DNA of 64,000 bases from Dactylosporangium fulvum (GCF_025137375.1 NZ_CP073720.1:8084501-8148500); one strand, 5' to 3'. Shown: positions 41,813 to 50,413, counted from the stretch's first letter. Numbers and translations are program-made. Notes: generated by a model not told the origin, from the letters alone.

Positions 41813-43011
41813 CCGCCTCGGTCGGCTCCGTCTTCAACGCCGTCCTCGACCCGGTGAACCGGCACAACCCGTACCCGCTCTACACCTCCCTGCGGCGCAC
41901 ACCCGTCGACCGGCAGCCGGACGGCACGTACGTCGTCAGCACCTTCCGCGAGGTGGCCGACCTGCTGCACGATCCACGGGTCAGCTCGCAGATCGACGAC
42001 GGTCCCGACGCCGACGCGCACGCCCAGATCGGGCTGCCGCCGAGCTTCCTGCGGCTCGACCCGCCGGAGCACGACCGGCTGCGCCGCCTCGCCACCCGGC
42101 CCTTCGGCCCGCCGCACAGTCCGCACCGCATCGACGACCTCCAGCCGAAGCTCGAGGACATCGTGGCCCGGCTGGTCCGCGACCTGCCGGGCTCGACCGC
42201 GGACCTCGTCGACCACTTCGCGTACCCGCTGCCGGTCCTGGTCATCTGCTCGCTGCTCGGTGTGCCCGTCGAGGACGAGCCGAAGTTCCGCGGCTGGATC
42301 GACACCGCGCTGCAGTCGATCGACCCGCGGCGCGCCCGGCAGGAGCAGCTCGACGCCGCGCACGCCGCGTTCCGCGACCTGGCCGGGTACCTCGGCGACC
42401 TCGTCGACCGGCGCACCGCCGAGCCGGGCGACGACCTGCTCTCGGCCCTGGCCACGGACGACGGTCCCGACGGGCGGATGACCCGGGAACAGCTCATCAG
42501 CACCGCGGTGCTGCTGCTCATCGCCGGCCACGAGACGACGGTCAACCTCGTCGCCAACGCGGCCCTGGTCCTGCTGCGCCAGCCGGTCTGGCTGGACCGC
42601 TTCCTCGCCGACGACGGCCTCGTCATCCCGTTCGTCGAGGAGGTGCTGCGCTGGGATCCGCCGGTCCAGTTGCTGCCGTGGCGGCGGGCCCTGTCCGACA
42701 TCCCGATCGCCGGCACGACGATCCCGCAGGGCGCGTCGATCACACTGGTCCTGGCGGCGGCGAACCGCGACCCCCGGGAAATCCCGGATCCGGACCGCTT
42801 CGACCCGGAGCGCCGCCACATCCGGCACCTCGGCTTCGGCGACGGCATCCACTACTGTTTCGGCGCCCCGCTGGCGCGGCTGGAGGCCCAGGTCGCGCTG
42901 CGCGGCCTGGCCCCGGTGCTGGCGCACGCCCGGCTGCTGGAGGATCCGCCGGTGTACCGCATGAGCGCCATCCTGCGCGGCCCCCGCCACCTGCGCGTCG
43001 CCCTGGACTGA
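41809..43011 (+). CDS. cytochrome P450
   Basis: A soluble 400-residue bacterial P450 mono-oxygenase. Visible family motifs are the I-helix LLIAGHETTVNLVANA, the ExxR region FVEEVLRWDPPVQLLPWR, and the heme loop LGFGDGIHYCFGAPLARLEA with the Cys ligand. Length and start (GTG coupled to the reductase stop) fit the CYP105/107-like bacterial class, but I cannot name the CYP family. With its own fused ferredoxin–reductase the pair forms a complete NAD(P)H-dependent hydroxylase. No other biosynthetic gene is adjacent, so the substrate is open. Confidence 0.95.
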   Translation: MTASVGSVFNAVLDPVNRHNPYPLYTSLRRTPVDRQPDGTYVVSTFREVADLLHDPRVSSQIDDGPDADAHAQIGLPPSFLRLDPPEHDRLRRLATRPFGPPHSPHRIDDLQPKLEDIVARLVRDLPGSTADLVDHFAYPLPVLVICSLLGVPVEDEPKFRGWIDTALQSIDPRRARQEQLDAAHAAFRDLAGYLGDLVDRRTAEPGDDLLSALATDDGPDGRMTREQLISTAVLLLIAGHETTVNLVANAALVLLRQPVWLDRFLADDGLVIPFVEEVLRWDPPVQLLPWRRALSDIPIAGTTIPQGASITLVLAAANRDPREIPDPDRFDPERRHIRHLGFGDGIHYCFGAPLARLEAQVALRGLAPVLAHARLLEDPPVYRMSAILRGPRHLRVALD

Positions 43012-43021
43012 GCCCGGTATC

Positions 43022-43083
43022 GACGCCGGGGCGCACAATCGCATCGTGCGACGGTGGCGATGCTGGGCGATCGTGCCGGCGTC
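43022..43083. terminator. imperfect hairpin between P450 and a convergent response regulator
   Basis: Outer arms GACGCCGG/CCGGCGTC pair perfectly. Inside, CACAATCGCATCG and CGATGCTGGGCGATCGTG pair with a bulge. It spans nearly the entire 70-bp gap between convergent stops and may terminate both transcripts. Confidence 0.45.
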
Positions 43084-43738
43084 AGGCGCTGCCGGCGCGG
43101 ACCATGCCTGACTCGTATGCGTAGACGACCGCCTGGACACGGTCGCGCAGGCCCAGCTTCATGAGCACCCGGGCCACGTGGGTCTTCACCGTGGCCTCGC
43201 CGACCGTCAGCGCCGCGGCGATCTCGCCGTTGGACAGGCCGCGCGCCATCAGGCGGAGCACGTCGGTCTCGCGCGGGGTCAGCTCTGCCAGCTCCGGCGG
43301 CGGCTGCGGGCCCGGCGAGCCGGCGAACGCCGAGATGACCCGCGTCGTGATCGCCGGGTCGAGCAGCGCCTCGCCGCCCGCGACCACCCGGATCGCCGTG
43401 ATGAGGTGCTCCGGCGACGAGACCTTGAGCAGGAAGCCGCTCGCACCGGCGCGCAGGGCGTTGTACAGGTTCTCGTCGGTGTCGAACGTGGTGAGGACGA
43501 TGATGCGCGGCGCGCCCGGCGCCGACAGCAGCACCCGGGTCGCGGCCAGCCCGTCCTGGCGGGGCATCGCGATATCCATCAGCACAACCTCGGGGCGCAG
43601 GCGCCGCGCCAGGGCGACCGCCTCCACGCCGTCACTGGCCTCGCCGACGACGGTCATGTCGGGTTCGGTCTCGATGACCATGCGCAGACCGGCCCGTACC
43701 ATCCGCTGGTCATCGGCGATGACGACCTTGATCGTCAT
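43082..43738 (-). CDS. NarL/LuxR-type response regulator
   Basis: A 218-residue regulator: receiver with VVIADDQRMVRAGLRMVI, phosphoacceptor Asp in EVVLMDIAMPRQDG and Lys in GFLLKVSSPEH, then a LuxR helix-turn-helix (LTPRETDVLRLMARGLSNGE, EATVKTHVARVLMKLGLRDR). The ATG overlaps the kinase stop by 4 nt. The pair faces away from the membrane protein gene at 45.0 kb and may control it, since such kinases often sit beside a membrane target; this is inference. Confidence 0.95.
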   Translation of the reverse strand: MTIKVVIADDQRMVRAGLRMVIETEPDMTVVGEASDGVEAVALARRLRPEVVLMDIAMPRQDGLAATRVLLSAPGAPRIIVLTTFDTDENLYNALRAGASGFLLKVSSPEHLITAIRVVAGGEALLDPAITTRVISAFAGSPGPQPPPELAELTPRETDVLRLMARGLSNGEIAAALTVGEATVKTHVARVLMKLGLRDRVQAVVYAYESGMVRAGSA

Positions 43739-44853
43739 GCGGGCACCGCCACCTGGGCCGGGAGCCGCGCATGGACCGCGAATCCGCCCTCGGGGCCCGG
43801 ACCCGCCGTGAGCTCGCCGCCGAAGAGCATCGCACGCTCCCGCATGCCGATCAGGCCCTGGCCGCTGCCGGCGACCAGGGGCGCGGTCGTCCCGCCCTTG
43901 TCCACCACCGACAGGTGGACGCCGTCGTCACCGTACCGGATCTCGACGGTCACCCTGGTCGGGCCCGCGTGCTTGAGAACGTTGGTCAGCGCCTCCTGGA
44001 TGATGCGGTACGCCGAGAGGTCGGCCGCCGGCAACAGCGACACGGGCACGCCGTCCCGCTTGAACGTGACGGTCAACCCGGCCTCACGCACCTGCGCCAG
44101 CAGTTCGTCGAGGCGGTCCAGCCCGACCGGGGCGGCGGCCGCGCCGCTGTCGTCACCGCGGAGCAGGCCCAGGGTGCGGCGCAACTCGCCCACGGCGTCC
44201 CGGCCGGACGACTCGATGCTCCTGAGCAGCTCACCGTCGACGCTGAGCCCGGCGTCGAGACGACGTCGCACGACGCCCGCCTGGATCACCATCACCGTCA
44301 CGCTGTGCGCGACCATGTCATGCAGTTCCCGGGCGATGCGCACCCGCTCCTCCATGACCGCCTCGCGGACCCGCTGCTCCCGGATCGCCGCCCGGGCGGA
44401 CGCCGCGTCGGTGCTCTGCCGGTGCTGGATCGCGAACGCGATCCCGAGGCCCCACGGCACGATCGGGAAGAAGAACGCGCCCATCGGATCGGTGTGGTCG
44501 ACGTCCCAGTAGGTCAGCGCGGTGGCGACGACCAGCCCCAGCCCGACGAAGCCGCGGACGCTGCCGCGCCGGGGCGGCACGTGGCGGCCCACGGTGTAGG
44601 CGGCGATGATCATCGCGGCGAGCTGCCACAGCCGGTACGTGACGACCATGTCGCTGTAGAAGACCTTGTTCGCGTGCACACAACTCGCGGCGAGCCCGAC
44701 GAGGGGGATGCTCCGCCGGAGCGCGACCAGCACGGCGAAGACGGCGAGTGCGTAGGGCCACCACGCGCCCGGCATCCGTACCACGGCCTCCTCCGTGAGC
44801 GCGAACGCCACGAACCCGCCGGCCACTCCGAGATCGACCTGCCACCTGCGCAC
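43735..44853 (-). CDS. membrane histidine kinase, HisKA_3 type
   Basis: A 372-residue sensor kinase with four to five N-terminal membrane helices (FVAFALTEEAVV, WPYALAVFAVLVALRR, LAAMIIAAYTVGR, FVGLGLVVATALTYW), a short linker, the H-box RVRIARELHDMVAHSVTVMV (phospho-His near residue 180), and a HATPase_c domain (LTNVLKHAGPTRVTVEI, GQGLIGMRERAMLFGG). This is the DesK/LiaS-like architecture that senses envelope state with few extracellular residues. It is coupled to the regulator downstream. Confidence 0.94.
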   Translation of the reverse strand: MRRWQVDLGVAGGFVAFALTEEAVVRMPGAWWPYALAVFAVLVALRRSIPLVGLAASCVHANKVFYSDMVVTYRLWQLAAMIIAAYTVGRHVPPRRGSVRGFVGLGLVVATALTYWDVDHTDPMGAFFFPIVPWGLGIAFAIQHRQSTDAASARAAIREQRVREAVMEERVRIARELHDMVAHSVTVMVIQAGVVRRRLDAGLSVDGELLRSIESSGRDAVGELRRTLGLLRGDDSGAAAAPVGLDRLDELLAQVREAGLTVTFKRDGVPVSLLPAADLSAYRIIQEALTNVLKHAGPTRVTVEIRYGDDGVHLSVVDKGGTTAPLVAGSGQGLIGMRERAMLFGGELTAGPGPEGGFAVHARLPAQVAVPA

Positions 44854-45015
44854 ACCGAAACGGTACGGGCTGCACGGTCACCCGCTCGCCCGTCCGCCGG
44901 ATGACCGACCGTCCCCCACGCGGCGGACCCCGGTTCGCTCGCGATGCGGGTTACCGGCAGGTCGGGTCCGCCTAGCGTTCACCGCCGTTGCACTGCTGAT
45001 GACAAGGAGGAACCG

Positions 45016-46281
45016 ATGCGGCGTACGGCTGCTGCGGTCTGTTTGATTCTGGCCCCCATCACCTTGGCCGTCGCGACGGCGGTCGACCCGGCCCTCGGCG
45101 CCGAGGACCAGAGCTACGGCATCTACCGGAACGCCCCCGACGCCATCGAGTGGCACTCGGTGCTGCTGCACTGGGCTTGGGTGCTGTTCGTGCCGGGCCT
45201 GCTCGGTCTGCTCGACCCGATCCGCAAGCGGGGCGCCGTCCTCGCCCGCATCGCGTGGGTCGCCGTCGGGTTCGGACTGGTCACGTTCGCCGCGCTGATG
45301 GCATCCGACCTCATGGTGCTCGCCCTGGAGCAGAACCTCCCCGACGACAAGGTCAAGGCCGTCGACGAGGCCTTCCAGGCCATGGCGTGGGCGCAGTGGG
45401 GCTGGCAGGTGCCGGGCCTCCTCGGCTGGGCGGTCGCGCTGCTGCTCACCCCGATCGCGGCGGCCCGGGCACGGGTCATCAACTGGTGGACGGCGGGCGC
45501 CGCCCTGGCCGGCACCGCGGGGTACTTCGTGTTCGCGATCTCCCCGGTGCCGCTGTGCCTCGTCGGCCCGGTGGTCATGACCGGCGCGTACGCGGTGGCC
45601 GGCTGGCAGCTGTGCCGCGTCACGCCGCCCGCGGAGCCCGACTCGTTCGGCGCGTTCCGGTTCGCCGTCGGCCGGCTCAGCATGATCCTGGCCCCGGTGT
45701 CGTTCGGCGTCGGCCTCGCGACGGTCCCCGGCCTGTCGGCGGACACCGCCGGCTTCCTGGAGCACCCGGCCCTGGCCCAGGCGAGCGCTTTTTTCCTGCA
45801 CCTATCCTGGGTGCTGTTCATTCCGGCGGTGCTGACCGCGACGCGCGACGGCGGCCGCCTGGCCCGCATCGCGGGCTTCGTCACGGTGCTGGCGCTCGCG
45901 AACTTCAGCGCGCTGATGGTAGGAGATTACGGCGACCTGGCGGCGCGGCAGACCCTGGGCCACGCGACGGCCGACAAGGTGCAAGAGTCGATGGGCGAGC
46001 AGGCGCTGTTCACGTTCGCCTGGGCGCTGCCGAGCATGGCGGGCACGCTGCTGGGCCTCATCCTGGTGGCGGTCGCGACGACGGTGGACGGCCGCTCCCG
46101 CTGGTGGGTCCCGGTGCTGGTGGGCACCGGCATCGCGGCGTTCCTGGTGTTGGGCGTGGGCCCGCTGAGCCTGGTGAGCCCGGTGCTCCTGCTGGCAGGC
46201 TTCGGATTGCTGGCCCGCTCGCTGCGGTTCACGTCCACGCAGTCCCCGGCACCGGCCCCCGCCCCGGTGCCCGCTCCCTGA
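45016..46281 (+). CDS. polytopic membrane protein with internal duplication, function unknown
   Basis: A 421-residue protein of about 12 hydrophobic segments. The halves are related: HWAWVLFVPGLLGLLDPIRK in the first aligns with HLSWVLFIPAVLTATRDGGR in the second. Each is followed by RLARIA-type and FSALMVGDYGD/FAALMASDLMV segments and an acidic stretch with helix (NLPDDKVKAVDEAFQAM and GHATADKVQESMGEQAL). It ends in a Pro/Ala tail. The ATG has an ideal AAGGAGG 5 nt upstream. I do not recognise a family. It lies divergent to a membrane kinase pair 162 bp away. Confidence 0.8.
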   Translation: MRRTAAAVCLILAPITLAVATAVDPALGAEDQSYGIYRNAPDAIEWHSVLLHWAWVLFVPGLLGLLDPIRKRGAVLARIAWVAVGFGLVTFAALMASDLMVLALEQNLPDDKVKAVDEAFQAMAWAQWGWQVPGLLGWAVALLLTPIAAARARVINWWTAGAALAGTAGYFVFAISPVPLCLVGPVVMTGAYAVAGWQLCRVTPPAEPDSFGAFRFAVGRLSMILAPVSFGVGLATVPGLSADTAGFLEHPALAQASAFFLHLSWVLFIPAVLTATRDGGRLARIAGFVTVLALANFSALMVGDYGDLAARQTLGHATADKVQESMGEQALFTFAWALPSMAGTLLGLILVAVATTVDGRSRWWVPVLVGTGIAAFLVLGVGPLSLVSPVLLLAGFGLLARSLRFTSTQSPAPAPAPVPAP

Positions 46282-46293
46282 TCCGTTTCCCGT

Positions 46294-46325
46294 GTCCACG
46301 GCGCCCAGCCCCTGGCGCCGTGGAC
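46294..46325 (+). terminator. terminator hairpin after the duplicated membrane protein
   Basis: A perfect 12-bp stem GTCCACGGCGCC with an 8-nt loop lies 12 nt past the stop. No U-tract. Confidence 0.7.
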
Positions 46326-46429
46326 CGCCGGCCCGGCCGCCGATTCGGGGAACGGTGGCCGGCCCCCGGCTTTTCGTGGGAACCGACCCTCAGGCGCATC
46401 GGCGGTTCGGTCGACCGGGAGGGTGGCGC

Positions 46430-46925
46430 TCGCGGCCAAACGACCCGCACCACGCGAGCAGGCCAGTCCGTGCGGGCAGCTGCTCGACGGGGCGGGCCGC
46501 ACCACACAGACACCCCGCACCACGCGGGCACGCCGCTTCCATGCAGGCCAGTCCGTGCGAGCAAGCTGCCCGACGGGGCGGGCCGCACCACGCGGGCACG
46601 CCACACCACGCGGGCAGGCCAGTCCGTGCAGGCAAGCTGCTCGACGGGACGGCCGCGCACCACGCGGGCACGCCACACCACGCGGGCACGCCGAACCACG
46701 CGGGCACGCCGAACCACGCGGGCACGCCGAACCACGCGGGCACGCCGAACCACGCGGGCACGCCGCTTCCATGCAGGCAAGCTGCCCGACGGGACGGGCC
46801 GCACCACGCGGGCACGCCATGCGCGGGGCGAGCCACTCCACGCAGATAGGGCACTCCACACAGGCAAGCCACTCGACGCGGGCAAGCCACTCAACGCGGG
46901 CAAGCCACTCGAAGCAGGGGGCCAC
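46430..46925. repeat. nested tandem repeat array with six 18-bp units
   Basis: A block of ~110–130 bp (CAGTCCGTGC, GCAAGCTGC, CGACGGG and CACCACGCGGGCACGCC) recurs about four times with changes. Within it, 46658–46765 is a run of six 18-bp units, the last four identical (AACCACGCGGGCACGCCG). Frames are open on both strands because 18 is a multiple of three, giving NHAGTP or GVPAWF repeats, but nothing suggests a gene. From 46926 to 47305 I see no further structure. Confidence 0.75.
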
Positions 46926-47305
46926 TGGCTGAGGCCCGCCGCGAGGGGACGGCCCGGAACTTGACGCTGAAGGCGGCCCTGCACTCAGCGACAAGACGAG
47001 CAACGCTCGGGTGCTGAAGGCGACCCGGCAATCGACGCTGGAGGTGGCCTGGCACTCGGCGCCCCGAGGCCGGACCGGCGTTCAGCGATGAGGCGGGCAA
47101 ACGCTCGGCGCCAACAGCGGTGCGCCGTCAGGTGCCGAGCCGACCAAAGGATGTGAGAGGGCTGATGCGTCGGGCCGGCGGGCATTGAGAGCTGGCGGGT
47201 TCGCGCTCCAGGCTCACGACACCGACCTCTGCAGCCACTTGCACCGAGTTCTGCGATGCCCAGGTCAATCGTCAGGGCACTTCGTCACCCGTCAAGCAAC
47301 ACAAT

Positions 47306-47449
47306 GCGCGGACATTCCGGACATCATGGTGCATAGACCTAGGTCGATGTAGCGGCGTTTTCATGATCCCGAAGACTTGGTGCACCGATGGCGACACAAA
47401 GTCTTCGGGATCATGAAAATCCCTCAAAATTCCAATGAAGTATGTCGAT
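47306..47449 (-). repeat. family A palindromic repeat, copy 2 (144 bp)
   Basis: Inverted relative to copy 1 at 15.05 kb. The perfect 21-bp arms lie at 47358–47378 and 47399–47419 and again enclose 20 nt. On the minus strand the element runs from ATCGACATA to ATGCACCATGATGTCCGGA; arm sequence, arm–flank distances and total length equal copy 1, while the loop matches at only 12 of 20 positions. One minus-strand frame is open throughout and contains FHDPED, VFGIMK and SMHHDVRNV, colinear with copy 1. Confidence 0.75.
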
Positions 47450-47575
47450 GTAATGGCTCGTCCAGGCATATCCGACACGACTGGACCGCAACCGGGGGTA
47501 ACGGCACCGGTCAGCAATCAGCAGGCCATAGGGCCACAATATTCGGCAGAAGCGTCGCCGACGCACCCGGACTCT

Positions 47576-47952
47576 GCCTGGGCACCCGCACCCGGCACAC
47601 CCAGCCACCTAGCTGGACACCCGCACCCAGCCGCCTACCTGAACCGCCCGCACCCGGCACACCCAGGCCCGCCTGGACACGCGCACCCGAACACCTGGCC
47701 GCCCACCTGAACACCCGCCCCGAACACCTGGCCGCCCACACCCAGCCACCTACCTGAACCGCCCACACCCGGCACACCCAGGCCCGCCCGAACACCCGCA
47801 CCCGAACACTTGGCCGCCTGAACACCCCCACTCAGCCACCCGCATGGGACGCCCGCACCCGGCACACCCAGGCCCGCCTGAACGCCCGCACCCAGCCACC
47901 CGCCCGGACACCCGCGCCTGGCACACCCAGCCACCTACCTGGACGCCCGCAC
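47576..47952. repeat. C-rich degenerate tandem repeats
   Basis: About 375 bp of Pro/His-codon-like sequence made of decayed units of ~40–60 nt such as CGCACCCGGCACACCCAGGC (three near-identical copies) and GAACACCTGGCCGCC. The plus strand is markedly C-rich and poor in G. There is no recognisable gene. From 47953 to the yebC terminator nothing else stands out. Confidence 0.65.
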
Positions 47953-48075
47953 CAGGCGTTCGCTGACGCCGCCGAGGTGAGCATCCGCGATGAGGCAAGC
48001 GCGGAAGGCAACCCGGCGGAGCCACCCAGTCAACGCAAGACCCGACCGGGTGCGGCATCCCGCGACACACAGCAA

Positions 48076-48112
48076 GGAGGGCGCCCGCTCGAGATCCGAG
48101 CGGGCGCCCTCC
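48076..48112 (-). terminator. terminator hairpin of the pdxS–pdxT–yebC operon
   Basis: A perfect 16-bp stem (GGAGGGCGCCCGCTCG) with a 5-nt loop starts 13 nt after the yebC stop. It is very stable and lacks a U-tract. Confidence 0.85.
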
Positions 48113-48124
48113 AGAGCGGGAGCG

Positions 48125-48880
48125 TCAGGCCTCGACCAGGGCCATGACCTCGTCGCTGACGTCGAAGTTGGCGTAGACGTTCTGGACGTCGTCGCAGTCC
48201 TCGAGCGCGTCGATCACCTTGAAGACCTTGCGGGCGCCCTCCTCGTCGAGGGGGACGGTCACGCTCGGGACGAAGGAGGACTCGGCCGACTCGTAGTCGA
48301 TGCCCGCCTCCTGCAGGGCGGTGCGGACCGGAACCAGGTCCGACGCCTCGCAGATGATCTCGAACGACTCGCCCAGGTCGTTGACCTCCTCGGCGCCGGC
48401 GTCGAGGACCGCGAGGAGCAGGTCGTCCTCGGTCAGGCCGTCCGCCTTGGGGACGATGATGACGCCCTTGCGCGAGAACATGTACGACACGCTGCCCGCG
48501 TCGGCCAGCGAGCCGCCGTTGCGCGTGAGGGCGACCCGCACCTCCGTCGAGGCGCGGTTGCGGTTGTCGGTCAGGCACTCGATGAGGATCGCGACGCCGT
48601 TCGGACCGTAACCCTCATACATCGCCGTCTGCCAGTCGGCGCCCCCGCCGATGAGGCCGGAGCCGCGCTTGACGGCGTTGTTGATGTTGTCGTTCGGTAC
48701 CGAATTCTTCTTCGCCTTCTGGATGGCGTCGAACAGCGTCGGGTTTCCGGCCGGGTCACCACCGCCGGTGCGGGCGGCCACCTCGACGTTCTTGATCAGG
48801 CGGGCGAAGAGTTTGCCGCGCTTGGCGTCGATGACCGCCTTCTTGTGCTTGGTCGTCGCCCATTTAGAGTGCCCGGACAT
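48125..48880 (-). CDS. yebC: YebC/PmpR-family protein
   Basis: A 251-residue protein of the YebC/TACO1 family, known from other bacteria as a DNA-binding regulator or a translation factor that helps ribosomes through proline stretches. Family landmarks are MSGHSKWATTKHKKAVIDAKR, LFARLIKNVEVAARTGGGDP, NDNINNAVKRGSG and the acidic C-terminus. It lies 5 nt after pdxT, so it belongs to the pdxS–pdxT operon. In most actinobacteria ruvC is next; here a gene-poor stretch and the accessory block follow. Confidence 0.97.
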   Translation of the reverse strand: MSGHSKWATTKHKKAVIDAKRGKLFARLIKNVEVAARTGGGDPAGNPTLFDAIQKAKKNSVPNDNINNAVKRGSGLIGGGADWQTAMYEGYGPNGVAILIECLTDNRNRASTEVRVALTRNGGSLADAGSVSYMFSRKGVIIVPKADGLTEDDLLLAVLDAGAEEVNDLGESFEIICEASDLVPVRTALQEAGIDYESAESSFVPSVTVPLDEEGARKVFKVIDALEDCDDVQNVYANFDVSDEVMALVEA

Positions 48881-48885
48881 CTCTT

Positions 48886-49497
48886 CTAACCCTCCGTCGT
48901 CTGACCCGCCTCACGTGCCATCTCCACGAAATACCGATGGACTCGGAGGTCGCCGGTGAGCTCGGGGTGGAAGGCCGTCGCGAGCAGGTGCTGCTGCCGA
49001 ACCGCAACGATCCTACCGGCGGCCGGCCCGTCCTTCACGCGACCCAGCACCCGCACGTCGTCACCCACCGACTCTACCCAGGGGGCCCGGATGAAGACCG
49101 CGGAGAACGGACCGCCCTCGATGTCCGAAATATCCACGGAGCCTTCGAAGGAGTCGACCTGCCGGCCGAAGGCGTTACGGCGGACCGTCATGTCGATCCC
49201 GCCGAACGGGACCTGATCCGGTCGCGCATCCAGCAACGACGAGGCCAGCATGATCATTCCCGCGCACGAGCCGTAGACCGGCATCCCGCCGGCGATCCGC
49301 TTCCGGACCGGCTCCATCATGCCGAACTCGACCGCGAGCTTGCTCATCGTGGTCGACTCGCCGCCGGGGATGATCAGCGCGTCGACCGAGTCGAGCTCCT
49401 CGGGCCGCCGCACGGGCCGCCCGATCGCGTCACAGGCGGCCACGGCGTGCAGATGTTCGCGGGTATCGCCCTGGAGGGCGAGCACACCGATGATCAC
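48886..49497 (-). CDS. pdxT: pyridoxal 5'-phosphate synthase glutaminase subunit
   Basis: A 203-residue class I glutamine amidotransferase that supplies ammonia to PdxS for PLP synthesis. The conserved pieces are IGVLALQGDTREHL, PGGESTTMSKL, the nucleophile Cys in VYGSCAGMIMLA, and the His/Glu pair in LATAFHPELTGD. All catalytic residues are intact. The start is 7 nt after the pdxS stop, giving a 1:1 operon as in other actinobacteria and Bacillus. Confidence 0.97.
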   Translation of the reverse strand: MIIGVLALQGDTREHLHAVAACDAIGRPVRRPEELDSVDALIIPGGESTTMSKLAVEFGMMEPVRKRIAGGMPVYGSCAGMIMLASSLLDARPDQVPFGGIDMTVRRNAFGRQVDSFEGSVDISDIEGGPFSAVFIRAPWVESVGDDVRVLGRVKDGPAAGRIVAVRQQHLLATAFHPELTGDLRVHRYFVEMAREAGQTTEG

Positions 49498-49504
49498 GAA
49501 GCGG

Positions 49505-50413
49505 TCACCAGCCCCGCTCGGCGAGGCGGTGCGGCACCGGGATGTCGTCCACGTTGATGCCGACCATGGCCTCGCCCAGGCCGCGGGAGACCTTGGCGAG
49601 CACGTCGGGGTCGTCGTAGAAGGTGGTGGCCTTGACGATCGCGGCGGCGCGCTGCTGCGGGTTGCCCGACTTGAAGATGCCGGAGCCGACGAACACGCCC
49701 TCGGCGCCGAGCTGCATCATCATCGCGGCGTCGGCCGGGGTGGCGATGCCGCCCGCGGTGAACAGCACGACCGGCAGCTTGCCCGTCTCGGCGACCTCCT
49801 TGACCAGCTCGTACGGCGCCTGGAGCTCCTTGGCGGCGACGAACAGCTCGTCCTCGGGCAGGGAGGTGAGGCGGCGGATCTCCTGCCGGATCTTGCGCAT
49901 GTGGGTGGTGGCGTTGGAGACGTCGCCGGTGCCGGCCTCACCCTTGGAGCGGATCATGGCGGCGCCCTCGTTGATGCGCCGCAGGGCCTCGCCGAGGTTG
50001 GTGGCGCCGCAGACGAACGGCACGGTGAACGCCCACTTGTCGATGTGGTTGCTGTAGTCGGCCGGGGTGAGCACCTCGGACTCGTCGACGTAGTCGACGC
50101 CAAGCGCCTGGAGGATCTGGGCCTCGACGAAGTGCCCGATCCGGGCCTTGGCCATCACCGGGATCGAGACGGTGTTGATGATGCCGTCGATCATGTCCGG
50201 GTCGCTCATGCGCGACACCCCGCCCTGGGCGCGGATGTCGGCGGGAACCCGCTCGAGGGCCATGACGGCGACCGCGCCGGCGTCTTCGGCGATCTTGGCC
50301 TGCTCGGGCGTGACGACGTCCATGATGACGCCGCCCTTGAGCATCTCGGCCATCCCGCGCTTGACGCGGGCGGTGCCCGTCACGGACGAGCTGGGTGTGG
50401 GCGACTCGGACAC
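49505..50413 (-). CDS. pdxS: pyridoxal 5'-phosphate synthase subunit PdxS
   Basis: A lyase (EC 4.3.3.6) that builds PLP from ribose 5-phosphate, glyceraldehyde 3-phosphate and ammonia. The 302-residue barrel has RVKRGMAEMLKGGVIMDVV, VMALERVPADIRAQGGVSRM, MAKARIGHFVEAQILQALGV with a catalytic Lys, and FTAGGIATPADAAMMMQLGA. The GTG at 50413 is chosen because GAGGAG lies 9 nt upstream; an earlier in-frame ATG would add 14 Cys-rich residues. Confidence 0.97.
   Translation of the reverse strand: MSESPTPSSSVTGTARVKRGMAEMLKGGVIMDVVTPEQAKIAEDAGAVAVMALERVPADIRAQGGVSRMSDPDMIDGIINTVSIPVMAKARIGHFVEAQILQALGVDYVDESEVLTPADYSNHIDKWAFTVPFVCGATNLGEALRRINEGAAMIRSKGEAGTGDVSNATTHMRKIRQEIRRLTSLPEDELFVAAKELQAPYELVKEVAETGKLPVVLFTAGGIATPADAAMMMQLGAEGVFVGSGIFKSGNPQQRAAAIVKATTFYDDPDVLAKVSRGLGEAMVGINVDDIPVPHRLAERGW

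Noticed and set aside
39965..43011. P450 plus redox partner as part of a secondary-metabolite cluster
   Set aside because: No polyketide synthase, NRPS, terpene synthase, RiPP precursor or tailoring enzyme lies nearby; neighbours are two-component systems.
46658..46765. Possible CRISPR array (regular short repeats)
   Set aside because: Units are directly adjacent with no spacers, and no cas genes exist in the window.
24696..48124. Integrated phage or conjugative element
   Set aside because: No integrase, relaxase, capsid, tRNA target or attachment repeats were found; genes look chromosomal in codon use.
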